Made by a program: the position numbers and the translations under genes. Positions 26,824-35,441 of a stretch of 64,000 bases of DNA are shown here, in pieces (position 1 is the stretch's first letter; each line of letters begins with the position of its first letter). Source of the DNA: JAEYZM01 sp943372195 (GTDB lineage Bacteria; Bacteroidota; Bacteroidia; Sphingobacteriales; Sphingobacteriaceae); contig CALRXS010000007.1 of assembly GCA_943372195.1 (NCBI GenBank), forward strand, positions 1 to 64,000. Direction: 5' to 3'. The notes below the pieces were generated by a model. The model had not been told where the DNA came from. It ran no database searches and saw nothing but the letters and a program-made list of their open reading frames with translations.

Positions 26824-27599
26824 ACATCACAAAAAATACACTTTCCATTGTTACAGGTGCAACCGGTGGATTAGGCAGGGAAATTTCAAAAAGCATATTG
26901 CAACAACATGGGAAATTGGTATTTGTTGCTAGAGACATAGATAAATCCAATTTGTTTGAACAGGAAATAGATGAAATAAATATTGATTCTTTCTATAAAA
27001 TAAATGTGGAGTTACATTTGAAGGAAGACTTGTACCTACTCGAGAAATTTCTGGTTGAATTATTGGCAAATACTAAAGATATAGAAGAGATATTCCTATT
27101 TAACAATGCCTCAACTATTGAGCCAATCGCTTTGATTGAAGATGTTTCATTTGATGAAATATCTAAGGCATTAACAATAAATATTGTTTCTGCTTTTACT
27201 TTAACCTCTATGTTGATTCGTTTAAAATACTTGACTGGTATTCGAAAAATAAATATCATAAACATAAGTTCAGGTGTATCAATTATTCCGGTAAAAGGGT
27301 GGTCTGCATACTGTATTTCTAAAGCTGGATTAAATATGCTCTCAAAATGCATTGCGAGTGAATATAGTGATCCTGCTGTGTTTTCGCTATCAATTAATCC
27401 AGGTCCTATAAATACGAATATGCAGGAGAAAATAAGAAATGCTGACATAGATAAAATTCCTGCAACAAAAAAATTTGAAACAATGTATGTTGAAGGCAAG
27501 CTGCAACAGCCGGCAGATGTTTCAAAGAAAATTTTCAGAGTATTGGCTTCAAATGATTATTTAAACGGGGATTTTATAGATTTTAATAAAATGAACTAA
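26820..27599 (+). CDS. SDR oxidoreductase, sepiapterin/benzil-reductase-like
   Basis: A 259-aa short-chain dehydrogenase: 'SIVTGATGGLGREISK' (cofactor), 'LFNNASTIEP' in place of NNAG, and 'WSAYCISKAGLNML' with catalytic Tyr-x3-Lys near residue 163. The Asn-Asn-Ala-Ser form and 'FSLSINPGPINTNMQE' resemble sepiapterin-reductase/benzil-reductase-like SDRs. It is the last intact gene of the block; just 8 bp after its stop an aminotransferase pseudogene begins. Confidence 0.87.
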   Translation: MNITKNTLSIVTGATGGLGREISKSILQQHGKLVFVARDIDKSNLFEQEIDEINIDSFYKINVELHLKEDLYLLEKFLVELLANTKDIEEIFLFNNASTIEPIALIEDVSFDEISKALTINIVSAFTLTSMLIRLKYLTGIRKINIINISSGVSIIPVKGWSAYCISKAGLNMLSKCIASEYSDPAVFSLSINPGPINTNMQEKIRNADIDKIPATKKFETMYVEGKLQQPADVSKKIFRVLASNDYLNGDFIDFNKMN

Positions 27600-27607
27600 T
27601 CAATATT

Positions 27608-28180
27608 ATGAATAAATCTAAGATTCGGCTTTCTTATCATAATATTGGAAATACTGAACAAAATTATGTTTATGAGGTGTTTCAAACTAATTGAATAGCT
27701 CCTTTAGGACCCAATGTCAATTGTTTCGAAACAGATAATATCAACTAATCTAGGCGATAAGGAAGAAATAGAAATAGCAGTATTGACTTTTCAGGTACAT
27801 CGGCGCTACTTTGCGTCAAAGTCATTAAAAATTGAAAATGGAGTTGTGGTTATTATACAAAGTTTTAGTTTAGTATAAGCATAAATCAGTTAAAGCTATT
27901 TTACTTGTTCATCTCGATGGGATGTCTGCTAAAATGCATGTAATGCAAGTAGTTGTTGAAAAGTTTAATGTTCCATAGACCTAGATTAAACAGAAGGTAT
28001 AACTAGGTAGTTTGTAGGATTAGCATTTGATGTTGAAAATATTGAATAGTGTCCATTATGGTAACCAATGCATTTACAACCAATGTATGAAGGAACTCAT
28101 TTTTTGGTATAGGAGTATGCTAAAAATTATTAGAGAATGGTTTATGCATACCAAGTGGTTCTAATCTTATTTAAGTAGAG
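27608..28180 (+). pseudogene. Degraded DegT/DnrJ/EryC1-type aminotransferase pseudogene
   Basis: Conceptual translation of this gap yields ordered fragments of the intact aminotransferase at 29372. From ATG 27608 it reads 'NKSKIRLSYHNIGNTEQNY' then a TGA at 27692 where the intact copy has Trp, and continues 'IAPLGPNVNCFE' (intact: 'VAPLGPNVNGFE'). Later come 'SGTSALLCV' (SGTAAIHLAL), 'GVVVIIQSFS' (GDDVICQSFT), 'LVHLDGMSAKM' at 27900-27935 (PVHLYGMPAKM), 'PLW-PMHLQPMYE' near 28053-28095 (PLWKPMHMQPIFE) and 'ENGLCIPSGSNL' near 28134-28170 (KNGLCLPSGSNL). Several in-frame stops, frameshifts and internal deletions are present; the PLP-lysine region is lost. The length is about half of a normal gene. 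It is clearly dead. Confidence 0.85.
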
Positions 28181-28229
28181 TTTGAAATAATTTTTACCGA
28201 ACTAACAAAATATTTTTAAAAATAGAATT

Positions 28230-28835
28230 TTGTATAAAAAAATTTATAAACCCACTTTAGACGTAATAAGCGCATTGTTATTATTGTTTATTTTATTTCC
28301 GCTTATTTTTCTGACTATTTTATTTTTGGCAATTTCGAATAAGGGTAATGTTTTCTTTTTGCAATCACGACCAGGTATTAATGGGCAAGTTTTTAAAATT
28401 ATCAAATTTAAAACGATGAGGGATGTTTTTGATACAAATGGAAATCAACTTCCTGATGAAAAAAGAGTTACAAAAATTGGCCAATTTATAAGATCAGCTT
28501 CTTTGGATGAATTATTACAATTAATTAACGTAGTTAAAGGTGATATGAGTTTAGTAGGTCCTCGCCCACTTCTTACACAATATATAGATAAATATTCACC
28601 TGAACAATTTCGCCGTCATGAAGTTAAACCTGGTATAACTGGTTGGGCACAAGTAAATGGTAGAAATGCAATCACATGGGAAGAAAAATTTCGCTTAGAT
28701 GTTGAATATGTTAATCGTCAATCTTTTTATTTAGATATTAAAATACTGTGGTTGACTTTTGTAAATGTTATCAAACGGAAAGATATTAGTGCTAATGGTC
28801 ATGTAACTATGGATGAATTCAAGGGGAATAATTAA
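28230..28835 (+). CDS. PglC-like initiating sugar (phosphosugar) transferase
   Basis: A 201-aa monotopic membrane enzyme of the bacterial sugar transferase family, moving a phosphosugar from its UDP donor to undecaprenyl phosphate as first step of repeat-unit synthesis. It has one N-terminal membrane segment (residues 12-34) and the hallmark blocks 'FLQSRPGINGQVFKIIKFKTM', the catalytic Asp-Glu in 'SASLDELLQL', 'VGPRPLL' and 'VKPGITGWAQVNGRN'. Its size equals the minimal PglC catalytic unit. The start is TTG at 28230, since family members begin at exactly this point and no ATG is available. With the PglE- and PglF-like genes downstream it suggests a diNAcBac-type or similar amino sugar as first residue. 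Confidence 0.9.
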   Translation: MYKKIYKPTLDVISALLLLFILFPLIFLTILFLAISNKGNVFFLQSRPGINGQVFKIIKFKTMRDVFDTNGNQLPDEKRVTKIGQFIRSASLDELLQLINVVKGDMSLVGPRPLLTQYIDKYSPEQFRRHEVKPGITGWAQVNGRNAITWEEKFRLDVEYVNRQSFYLDIKILWLTFVNVIKRKDISANGHVTMDEFKGNN

Positions 28836-29371
28836 TATCTCACAAGTTTTAAATTACTATTAAAAAATAATTTCTATTTATTTTAAGTTATCAAAAAACG
28901 AATATATTTTTCTAAATTAATTCATATCAACGAGTTAGCTTTATTGAGTATTAGACAGAAATAGTTATTATCTATTTTAAAAATCAAATAATGATATTCA
29001 ATTTGAAACTCTTTTGCTGTATTTTATTCTCACTAAAAATTAAGTTATAATCAAATTTATTAATTAAATATTTGTCAATTATTAATGCCTATAATATCCC
29101 AAAAACTAGTAATACTAAACGTTTAAGGAATGTTTTTCTTATTATTCCGATTTGAATTGTGTAATTTCGTATTTCATAAAATTTTGATATTAAATTATTA
29201 TTTTTTGTTTAACTAATTATCTTTTTTTATTAGTCATTAAATACAAATATTTAAAATAATTATAAAATATGTAATTCGATAAAATTTATCATAATTATTA
29301 TGAAATTCTATTACATTGAAATTTACTTTACATCTATATTATAAAAATGCAATTTATTTAAATCATTTTAT
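28836..29371. other. 536-bp very AT-rich gap without a recognisable gene
   Basis: The gap between the sugar transferase and the aminotransferase is extremely AT-rich, with stops in all frames and no translation that I can match to a family. In pgl-type loci an acetyltransferase gene (PglD) often stands at this place; I found no remnant of it. No clear hairpin terminator or TAnnTTTG box could be fixed in it. Confidence 0.5.
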
Positions 29372-30493
29372 ATGAATTCTAAAATATGGCTTTCCTCACC
29401 TCACATGGGTGGCACAGAATTAAATTATATACACGAAGCATTTGATACTAATTGGGTTGCTCCATTAGGTCCTAATGTAAATGGTTTTGAAGAAGATTTA
29501 CAAAAATTCACTGGAGCGTCACATGCCGCAGCTCTTACTTCTGGTACAGCTGCTATACATTTAGCATTAATCATGTTAGGTGTTAAAGCGGGTGATGATG
29601 TAATTTGCCAATCATTCACATTTTCTGCATCTGCAAATCCAATCGCCTATAATGGAGCAAATCCGATTTTTGTAGATTCAGAATCTGATACATGGAATAT
29701 GAGTCCTGTATTATTGAGAAAAGCGATTGAATCAGGTATTGCCAATGGTAAAAAAGCTAAAGCTATAATACCAGTTCATTTGTATGGTATGCCTGCTAAA
29801 ATGAATGAAATATGTGCAATTGCAAATGAGTTTCAAATTCCTATAATTGAAGATGCTGCTGAAGGTTTAGGCTCTCATATCAATGGCAAATATTTAGGAA
29901 CTTTTGGTGATATTGGCGTTCTGTCTTTCAATGGTAATAAGATAATTACTACTTCAGGTGGTGGGGCATTAATATCCAACAATAAGGTATATGTAGACGA
30001 GGCTAGATTCTTATCAACTCAAGCACGAGATAATGCACCTCATTATCAACACTCAAAAATTGGGTTTAATTACAGAATGAGTAATATCTCTGCAGGTATA
30101 GGTAGAGGTCAAATGGAAGTTTTAAATGATCGAATTAATCAACGTAGAAAAAACTTTGATTTTTATGTAGATGCATTAAAAGATATTTCAGCAATTTCTT
30201 TTTTGCATGAACCAAATGGTTATTTTTCTAATCGTTGGTTAACATGTATACTTGTTGAGCCAAGTTCTGGTATTAATAGAGAAGATATTCGATTGGCTTT
30301 AGAGAAAGAAAATATTGAATCTAGACCTTTATGGAAACCTATGCATATGCAACCCATTTTTGAAAATGCAAAGTTTTTCGGCGACGGCACTTCAGAGAAA
30401 TTATTTAAAAATGGCTTATGTTTACCCTCAGGCTCTAATCTAACAGCTGAAGATCTTAATAGAGTAGTTAGCATAATAAAAAGCTTATACTAA
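29372..30493 (+). CDS. PglE-like DegT/DnrJ/EryC1/StrS aminotransferase
   Basis: A 373-aa PLP-dependent nucleotide-sugar aminotransferase. It has 'LTSGTAAIHLAL' (PLP phosphate site), 'IPVHLYGMPAKMNEI', the PLP Asp in 'IIEDAAEGLGS', and the Schiff-base Lys190 in 'SFNGNKIITTSGGG'. The substitution of NK for the common HK and the closing 'RPLWKPMHMQPIFE' are typical of PglE-type enzymes that aminate UDP-4-keto-6-deoxy-GlcNAc. The matching 4,6-dehydratase lies next door (30640). A rho-independent terminator follows 20 bp after the stop. A dead paralogue lies 1.2 kb upstream. Confidence 0.9.
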   Translation: MNSKIWLSSPHMGGTELNYIHEAFDTNWVAPLGPNVNGFEEDLQKFTGASHAAALTSGTAAIHLALIMLGVKAGDDVICQSFTFSASANPIAYNGANPIFVDSESDTWNMSPVLLRKAIESGIANGKKAKAIIPVHLYGMPAKMNEICAIANEFQIPIIEDAAEGLGSHINGKYLGTFGDIGVLSFNGNKIITTSGGGALISNNKVYVDEARFLSTQARDNAPHYQHSKIGFNYRMSNISAGIGRGQMEVLNDRINQRRKNFDFYVDALKDISAISFLHEPNGYFSNRWLTCILVEPSSGINREDIRLALEKENIESRPLWKPMHMQPIFENAKFFGDGTSEKLFKNGLCLPSGSNLTAEDLNRVVSIIKSLY

Positions 30494-30512
30494 TTCTAAA
30501 AAATATCATTAA

Positions 30513-30541
30513 CAAAAAAAGAGGCATTGCCTCTTTTTTTG
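30513..30541 (+). terminator. Rho-independent terminator after the aminotransferase gene
   Basis: GAGGC-ATT-GCCTC stem at 30521-30533, extended by seven A before and a run of seven T after it. It closes the polysaccharide operon before the separately promoted 4,6-dehydratase gene. Because of the flanking A and T runs it may work in both directions. Confidence 0.9.
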
Positions 30542-30604
30542 TTTTATACCTAAATAATCTAATAACCATTTTCTCAATAACTCAATTCTCAATAACTTTT
30601 TGCA

Positions 30605-30612
30605 TATATTTG
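30605..30612 (+). promoter_or_regulatory. Bacteroidota -7 promoter box (TATATTTG)
   Basis: A perfect TAnnTTTG match 27 nt before the ATG at 30640 and downstream of a strong terminator, so the 4,6-dehydratase gene has its own promoter. A clear -33 TTTG is not visible. Confidence 0.65.
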
Positions 30613-30639
30613 TATTATCGTCAAATGAATAAATAAACA

Positions 30640-32553
30640 ATGACCCTATTACGTAATCTATTACATAGATACACTGGCAAATATGCTTCTCGATGGTTAG
30701 TTCTGACCATCGACCTTATGCTTATTACAGTTGCCTATTTATTATCATGGATTTTACGTTTCAATTTTGAAATTGGTCAAATGTCTATCTTCGAAGTGAC
30801 CAATAGTTTTTACTTCGTTGCCTTTATTTACCTTTTCTATTTCGTGCTTTTTCAATCGTATGTAGGTATAATTCGACATACCAGTTTATACGATGCCATT
30901 AAGATCATTCAATCTTGTACTGCCGCTGGTATTTCGGTATTTATCGGAACATTTTTGTATGTAAATGTTACGAATGCTTTAAATTTCCCCATACCTACTT
31001 CTATAGTTATTATACACTCAGTACTATCGATGTTTTTATTAGTATCGGCACGTATTGTTTTCAAAGCTGCATTTATAACTCTTGTGGGTTATGGAGATGA
31101 TTTAAAACGTAATGTATTGATTTATGGTGCTGGCCAATCGGGTATTATTACCTTAAACACTTTGGTGCAAGACCAGCGTTCTAATGTGAATGTAATGGGC
31201 TTTATTGATGATAATAAATCGAAGCAAGGGAAGACGGTTGCTGGTGTAAAAATCTACAGCCCCGAAGATGCACTCAACGGCATGCTCGATAAAAAGCATA
31301 TCAAGGAAATTATTCTCTCTATACAAAATATTAATCCGCAGCGTAAAGCGGCTATCGTTAATTTCTGTTTAGAAAAAGAGATAGAAGTAAAAAACGTTCC
31401 GCCTATTGCACGCTGGATCAACGGAGAGCTTTCTTCTAAACAAATTAAAGCAGTAAAAATTGAAGACCTTTTAAATCGTGCTCCTATACAACTTGATAAA
31501 GAAAACATTATGAACGAATTACGTTCAAAAGTGGTCATGGTCACTGGTGCAGCAGGTTCTATCGGTTCTGAAATTGCCAATCAAATTTTACGCTACCAAC
31601 CTAAAATATTAATACTCGTAGATCAGGCAGAAACTCCTATGTACGAACTAGAAATTAATCTTCGTAAAGCAATTGACCGTGGTAGTATTTTAACGAAATT
31701 TATTATTGCGGATGTATCTGACGAGCGTGCTATGCGACGTGTTTTCAAAGAGTACCATCCGCAGAAAGTATTTCATGCAGCCGCTTACAAACACGTTCCT
31801 TTGATGGAATCTAATCCCTTCGAAGCCATTCGTGTAAATGCATTCGGCACTAAAACCATGGCCGACTTAAGTCAAGAATTTGGAGTAGCAAAATTTGTAA
31901 TGGTTTCTACCGATAAAGCAGTAAACCCGACGAATGTAATGGGTGCTAGTAAACGCATTGCTGAAATGTATATACAATGCTTGAATAACAAGCCTGATAA
32001 TAAAACCAGCTTCATCACTACTCGTTTCGGAAACGTATTAGGTTCAAACGGATCAGTGATACCGATGTTTAGAAGACAGATTGAGGCAGGCGGACCTATT
32101 ACCGTTACGCACCCTGAAATTACACGCTATTTCATGACGATACCAGAGGCCTGTCAGCTCGTTTTAGAAGCAGGTGCAATGGGTAAAGGTGGAGAGATAT
32201 TCATCTTCGACATGGGTGAATCGGTGCGCATCATCGATGTCGCTAAAAACATGATCAAACTATCAGGATTAACCCTCGGCAAAGACATACAGATTGAAAT
32301 CACCGGCTTACGCCCTGGTGAAAAATTATATGAAGAACTTCTATCAGACGAAGAAAACACCGTACCAACCTACCACCCTAAAATAAAAATCGCCCGCGTT
32401 CAAGGCTTCGAACAAGAATACATTACTGAACAATTCGCCCTCTTAGAAGAATGCCATAAATCACAAGATGACTTTAAATTAGTGAGTCAGATTAAAGTCA
32501 TGGTCAAAGAGTATGTTTCTAATAATTCAGTCTATCAATCACTCGATAACTAA
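30640..32553 (+). CDS. PglF/WbpM-like UDP-N-acetylhexosamine 4,6-dehydratase, membrane-bound
   Basis: A 637-aa protein: four N-terminal membrane helices (to about residue 145), a first Rossmann unit with 'VLIYGAGQSGIITL' near 158, and a catalytic SDR domain with 'VMVTGAAGSIGSEIA' near 298 and 'STDKAVNPTNVMGASKR' near 423. In this motif the usual SDR Tyr is Met, as in PglF, FlaA1 and WbpM. It makes UDP-4-keto-6-deoxy-HexNAc from UDP-GlcNAc, feeding the PglE-like aminotransferase upstream. Full family length. Transcribed from its own promoter. The stop codon is followed directly by a CTAG-type repeat. Confidence 0.93.
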   Translation: MTLLRNLLHRYTGKYASRWLVLTIDLMLITVAYLLSWILRFNFEIGQMSIFEVTNSFYFVAFIYLFYFVLFQSYVGIIRHTSLYDAIKIIQSCTAAGISVFIGTFLYVNVTNALNFPIPTSIVIIHSVLSMFLLVSARIVFKAAFITLVGYGDDLKRNVLIYGAGQSGIITLNTLVQDQRSNVNVMGFIDDNKSKQGKTVAGVKIYSPEDALNGMLDKKHIKEIILSIQNINPQRKAAIVNFCLEKEIEVKNVPPIARWINGELSSKQIKAVKIEDLLNRAPIQLDKENIMNELRSKVVMVTGAAGSIGSEIANQILRYQPKILILVDQAETPMYELEINLRKAIDRGSILTKFIIADVSDERAMRRVFKEYHPQKVFHAAAYKHVPLMESNPFEAIRVNAFGTKTMADLSQEFGVAKFVMVSTDKAVNPTNVMGASKRIAEMYIQCLNNKPDNKTSFITTRFGNVLGSNGSVIPMFRRQIEAGGPITVTHPEITRYFMTIPEACQLVLEAGAMGKGGEIFIFDMGESVRIIDVAKNMIKLSGLTLGKDIQIEITGLRPGEKLYEELLSDEENTVPTYHPKIKIARVQGFEQEYITEQFALLEECHKSQDDFKLVSQIKVMVKEYVSNNSVYQSLDN

Positions 32554-32565
32554 ATTCAGTATGCT

Positions 32566-32709
32566 AGTATGCTAGTATGCTAATATGCTAGAGCTAGTTA
32601 TTAGTTACTAATTATTAGTAACATACTATCAACTCACTAATCACTAATTACTAATCACTAAAAACTAATACTATCTACTGGCACTAGCATATTAGCATAC
32701 TAGCATACT
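32566..32709. repeat. CTAG-rich inverted repeat with 26-bp perfect arms
   Basis: The arms 32566-32591 and 32684-32709 are exact reverse complements over 26 bp and are built from GCTAGTAT-like units. The 92-bp centre is itself made of shorter inverted units (TTAGTTACTAATT-like). It separates two convergent genes; the right arm contains most of the TAG stop codon of the WecA-like gene (32708-32710). Related tracts occur at 35374, 39425 and 40275. Without T-runs it is not a standard terminator. Confidence 0.85.
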
Positions 32710-33763
32710 AGCTTTCGTTTTTAGAAAGCACTCTAATTATTACATGCATCAATACTCCTACCGCAATTAAAAGGCTAATAAGGTAAAAGCTTCCAATATT
32801 TTGAAGTGCTAAACAAAGCGCGATAAAGAACAAAGAAGCGCTTGACATGAATAATGCTATTTTGGTATGCGACCATCCTCGGTCGAGTAAGAAATGATGA
32901 ATATGTTGACGATCGGCGAATAAAGGTGATTTGCCTTGAGAGATTCGTAAGATGAATGCACGAAGGGTATCGAATAAGGGTACGAATAAAAATCCGATGC
33001 CGACTGCGGGTGATGATTTTATGAAAGGTTCTGGATTGCTAATAGTATCAAATTTGTTGAGTTCTATAAATTCTATCGTTAAAATCGCGATGATGAATCC
33101 GATGATATAAGCACCGGTATCACCCATAAATATTTTACTAGGTTCTTTATTGTAAGGGATGAAGCCGAGCAATGCACCGCATAATGCGATCGCAATACGA
33201 GACCAACCTAATTGATGCATATCAAAAAAGAAAATTCCGAATGCAAAGGTTATAACAATACCTATGCTAGCAGCCAAACCATCGATACCATCAATTAAAT
33301 TAAAGGCGTTCGTCACAACAATCATCACAAAAATACTGAAGGGAACTGATACCCAATAGCTCAATTCAAACACGCCAAACAAGCCGTAAAAACTGCTGAT
33401 TCGAACCTCTGCAAATACTACCACCAACACCGCTGCAATAATTTGCAAAGCCATCTTCTTATAAGCGTTTAGTCCCAAGAAATCATCACGTACCCCCATT
33501 GAAAAAATAATCATCGTAGCACCCAACAAAAAATTAGAATACTCTATTGCCGTTGCTTTCAAAAAGAGGACACATCCGAATAAAAAAGAAAGAAAAATAG
33601 CGATGCCACCTATGTTCGGTTTATCACTAGTATGTACTTTACGAATATGATCAGGTTTGTCAAAAAAATTACCATCGTTGGAAATTTTGATAAGCGTGGG
33701 GAGAGCGAACCAAGCGAATCCGAAGGTGGAGACAAGGAGCAATAAAAGTTTAGTGAGTTCCAT
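32708..33763 (-). CDS. WecA/MraY-family UDP-HexNAc:undecaprenyl-P phosphosugar transferase
   Basis: A 351-aa polytopic membrane protein of glycosyltransferase family 4 in the WecA/MraY sense. Conserved features: 'DKPDHIRKVHTSDKPNIGG' near the N-terminus, 'NAFNLIDGIDGLAAS' with the catalytic Asp residues, 'IFMGDTGAYIIGF', and the cytoplasmic 'RQHIHHFLLDRGWSH' that distinguishes WecA-type from MraY-type enzymes. It would start another glycan (O-antigen, capsule or cell-wall polymer) from UDP-GlcNAc-like donors. Divergent from the RemB/Wzi-like gene with 53 bp between the two ATGs. The TAG stop lies inside an intergenic repeat. Confidence 0.9.
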   Translation of the reverse strand: MELTKLLLLLVSTFGFAWFALPTLIKISNDGNFFDKPDHIRKVHTSDKPNIGGIAIFLSFLFGCVLFLKATAIEYSNFLLGATMIIFSMGVRDDFLGLNAYKKMALQIIAAVLVVVFAEVRISSFYGLFGVFELSYWVSVPFSIFVMIVVTNAFNLIDGIDGLAASIGIVITFAFGIFFFDMHQLGWSRIAIALCGALLGFIPYNKEPSKIFMGDTGAYIIGFIIAILTIEFIELNKFDTISNPEPFIKSSPAVGIGFLFVPLFDTLRAFILRISQGKSPLFADRQHIHHFLLDRGWSHTKIALFMSSASLFFIALCLALQNIGSFYLISLLIAVGVLMHVIIRVLSKNES

Positions 33764-33805
33764 TGGAGAGCAAGATAAAGAATTGTCGCTTTAACTGCAA
33801 TATCT

Positions 33806-33813
33806 TATATTTA
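33806..33813 (+). promoter_or_regulatory. Bacteroidota -7 promoter box (TATATTTA)
   Basis: Seven of eight positions fit TAnnTTTG. The box ends only three bases before the ATG at 33817, so the transcript would be almost leaderless. Confidence 0.45.
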
Positions 33814-33816
33814 CTC

Positions 33817-35373
33817 ATGCTTAAGAATTTTTTATCTCTCCTCTTTCTTCTCTTGGCCTTTTCTTCGAAAGCTCAATACATACCAATATATCATCAGTAC
33901 AGTCAAATTAACAACTGGTACGACGAAACTAAAACAGCCCACACTTCCCTTCAACCCATCTATATAGAACCCAACGATACCCTCCTTAAATCAACCCGCA
34001 AATATTGGTTTACGAGAAAATTATTCGACGAGCATTTAGTACAAATAATGAAAAACGATGCTACTTTAAATATCGATTTTATGCCGGATTTATACATTGG
34101 TAGAGATAATGGAAATTCGAAAAACGTATGGAATAATACACGCGGATTTAGATTCTTCGGTACAGTAAATAAAAACTTTTCGTATGATTTAAATATTTAT
34201 GAAAATCAGGCCGATTTTCCTGTTTATTTTGATTCGTTAAGTAGACAATCACAAAGTGTACCTAGTCAGGGTAGTGACAAATACCAACCTGGCCAAACAA
34301 CATATGATTATGCTTACACGCAAGGACATATTGCTTATCGCGCCGGATCTTTTCATTTGCAATTAGGTAATGATAAATTATTCATTGGCGACGGATATCG
34401 TTCGATGTTATTATCTGATGTGTCAGTTCCTTACCCGTATTTCAGAGCGACTTTTGAAAATAAAAAAGTACAGTATGCGGCAATTTATATGCAGCATATC
34501 GATTTGCAAGCACCAATAATTTCTAATGATTTAGGCTTCCGAAGAAAATGGGCAGTGATGCATTATTTAAACTGGAATGTTTCTAAGAAATTTTCTCTCG
34601 GTTTTTTTGATGCACTCGTTTGGCAAGATGATGATTCATTGGGCAAACGAGGATTCGAAATGCAATATGCAAATCCGGTTATCTTTTTAAGAGCTGCAGA
34701 GTATATGAATCGTTCGACTGATAATGCGCTCATAGGTATAAATTTAAAATATCAATTACATCCGAAGATAAAAATCTACTCTCAATTTGCACTCGATGAA
34801 TTGAAGATCGATGAGTACGTTAAACAAAGCGGATGGTGGGCGAATAAATATGCTTTGCAATTAGGTGCGAAATTTTTTACAAACATTGGCGATATAAATG
34901 TGATGGGTTTCAGCGAGGTCAATACCGCGCGCCCTTTTATGTACACACATAAAAATACTTTACGATCGTACACAAATTACAACGATGCACTCGCTCATCC
35001 TTTGGGTGCGAACTTCGTCGAAAATGTCACTCGATTAGAACTACAGTATCAGCGATTTAATTTCTTTGCACAGGTCAATTACTCGAGCTACGGACTCGAT
35101 TCTGCCAATGGCAATACGAATGTAGGTTCGAATATTTTCGCATCGTATTTCACGCGAGATCAAGAATACGATAACCGCACTTTGCAAGGCATACCAGGGT
35201 CACTTTTATTTGTTGATACGAGAGTCAGTTATTTATTGAACCCGAAGATGAATATGCGGGTGGAACTAGGCTTCGTTTATAGAGACGCGAAGGTGGATGG
35301 GAGGAGTGATAGAACGGGGATTGTTACGGTGGGGTTGAGGAGCTCGTGGAGGAATCTTTATCAAGACCGCTAA
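33817..35373 (+). CDS. RemB/Wzi-like outer-membrane beta-barrel protein
   Basis: A 518-aa exported protein. I start it at ATG 33817, which gives a signal peptide ('FLSLLFLLLAFSSKAQ'); the longer TTG start at 33763 would put 18 residues before it and overlap the divergent gene. The mature part is rich in alternating aromatic strands, with the signature 'LQLGNDKLFIGDGYRSMLLSD' (residues about 180-200) and 'FEMQYANPVIFLRAAEYMN', as in the Bacteroidota capsule-assembly Wzi-like family that includes the gliding protein RemB. It likely retains polysaccharide at the cell surface or contributes to gliding. It is divergent to a WecA-like gene. The stop runs into a TAGTAGGCTAG repeat. Confidence 0.85.
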   Translation: MLKNFLSLLFLLLAFSSKAQYIPIYHQYSQINNWYDETKTAHTSLQPIYIEPNDTLLKSTRKYWFTRKLFDEHLVQIMKNDATLNIDFMPDLYIGRDNGNSKNVWNNTRGFRFFGTVNKNFSYDLNIYENQADFPVYFDSLSRQSQSVPSQGSDKYQPGQTTYDYAYTQGHIAYRAGSFHLQLGNDKLFIGDGYRSMLLSDVSVPYPYFRATFENKKVQYAAIYMQHIDLQAPIISNDLGFRRKWAVMHYLNWNVSKKFSLGFFDALVWQDDDSLGKRGFEMQYANPVIFLRAAEYMNRSTDNALIGINLKYQLHPKIKIYSQFALDELKIDEYVKQSGWWANKYALQLGAKFFTNIGDINVMGFSEVNTARPFMYTHKNTLRSYTNYNDALAHPLGANFVENVTRLELQYQRFNFFAQVNYSSYGLDSANGNTNVGSNIFASYFTRDQEYDNRTLQGIPGSLLFVDTRVSYLLNPKMNMRVELGFVYRDAKVDGRSDRTGIVTVGLRSSWRNLYQDR

Positions 35374-35441
35374 GATAGTAGGCTAGTAGGCTAGTAAGAT
35401 AGTAGGCTAGTGCTAGTGATTAGTGGCTAGTAACTAGTGAC
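35374..35441. repeat. CTAG-rich direct-repeat tract
   Basis: TAGTAGGCTAG-type units repeated irregularly, starting immediately after the stop codon of the RemB-like gene. It belongs to the same class as 32566-32709 and 40275-40356. Confidence 0.75.

Noticed and set aside
26993..27499. 168-codon minus-strand ORF
   Set aside because: Shadow of the SDR gene at 26820-27599.
28836..29371. Remnant of a PglD acetyltransferase
   Set aside because: I searched the three forward frames by eye for hexapeptide repeats and found none; the gap is AT-rich with frequent stops.
32566..32709. CRISPR array suggested by regular short repeats
   Set aside because: Units are 8-11 bp, contiguous, without unique spacers, and no cas gene is present.
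33763..33816. TTG start of the RemB/Wzi-like gene at 33763
   Set aside because: It would overlap the start codon of the divergent gene and place 18 polar residues in front of a good signal peptide.
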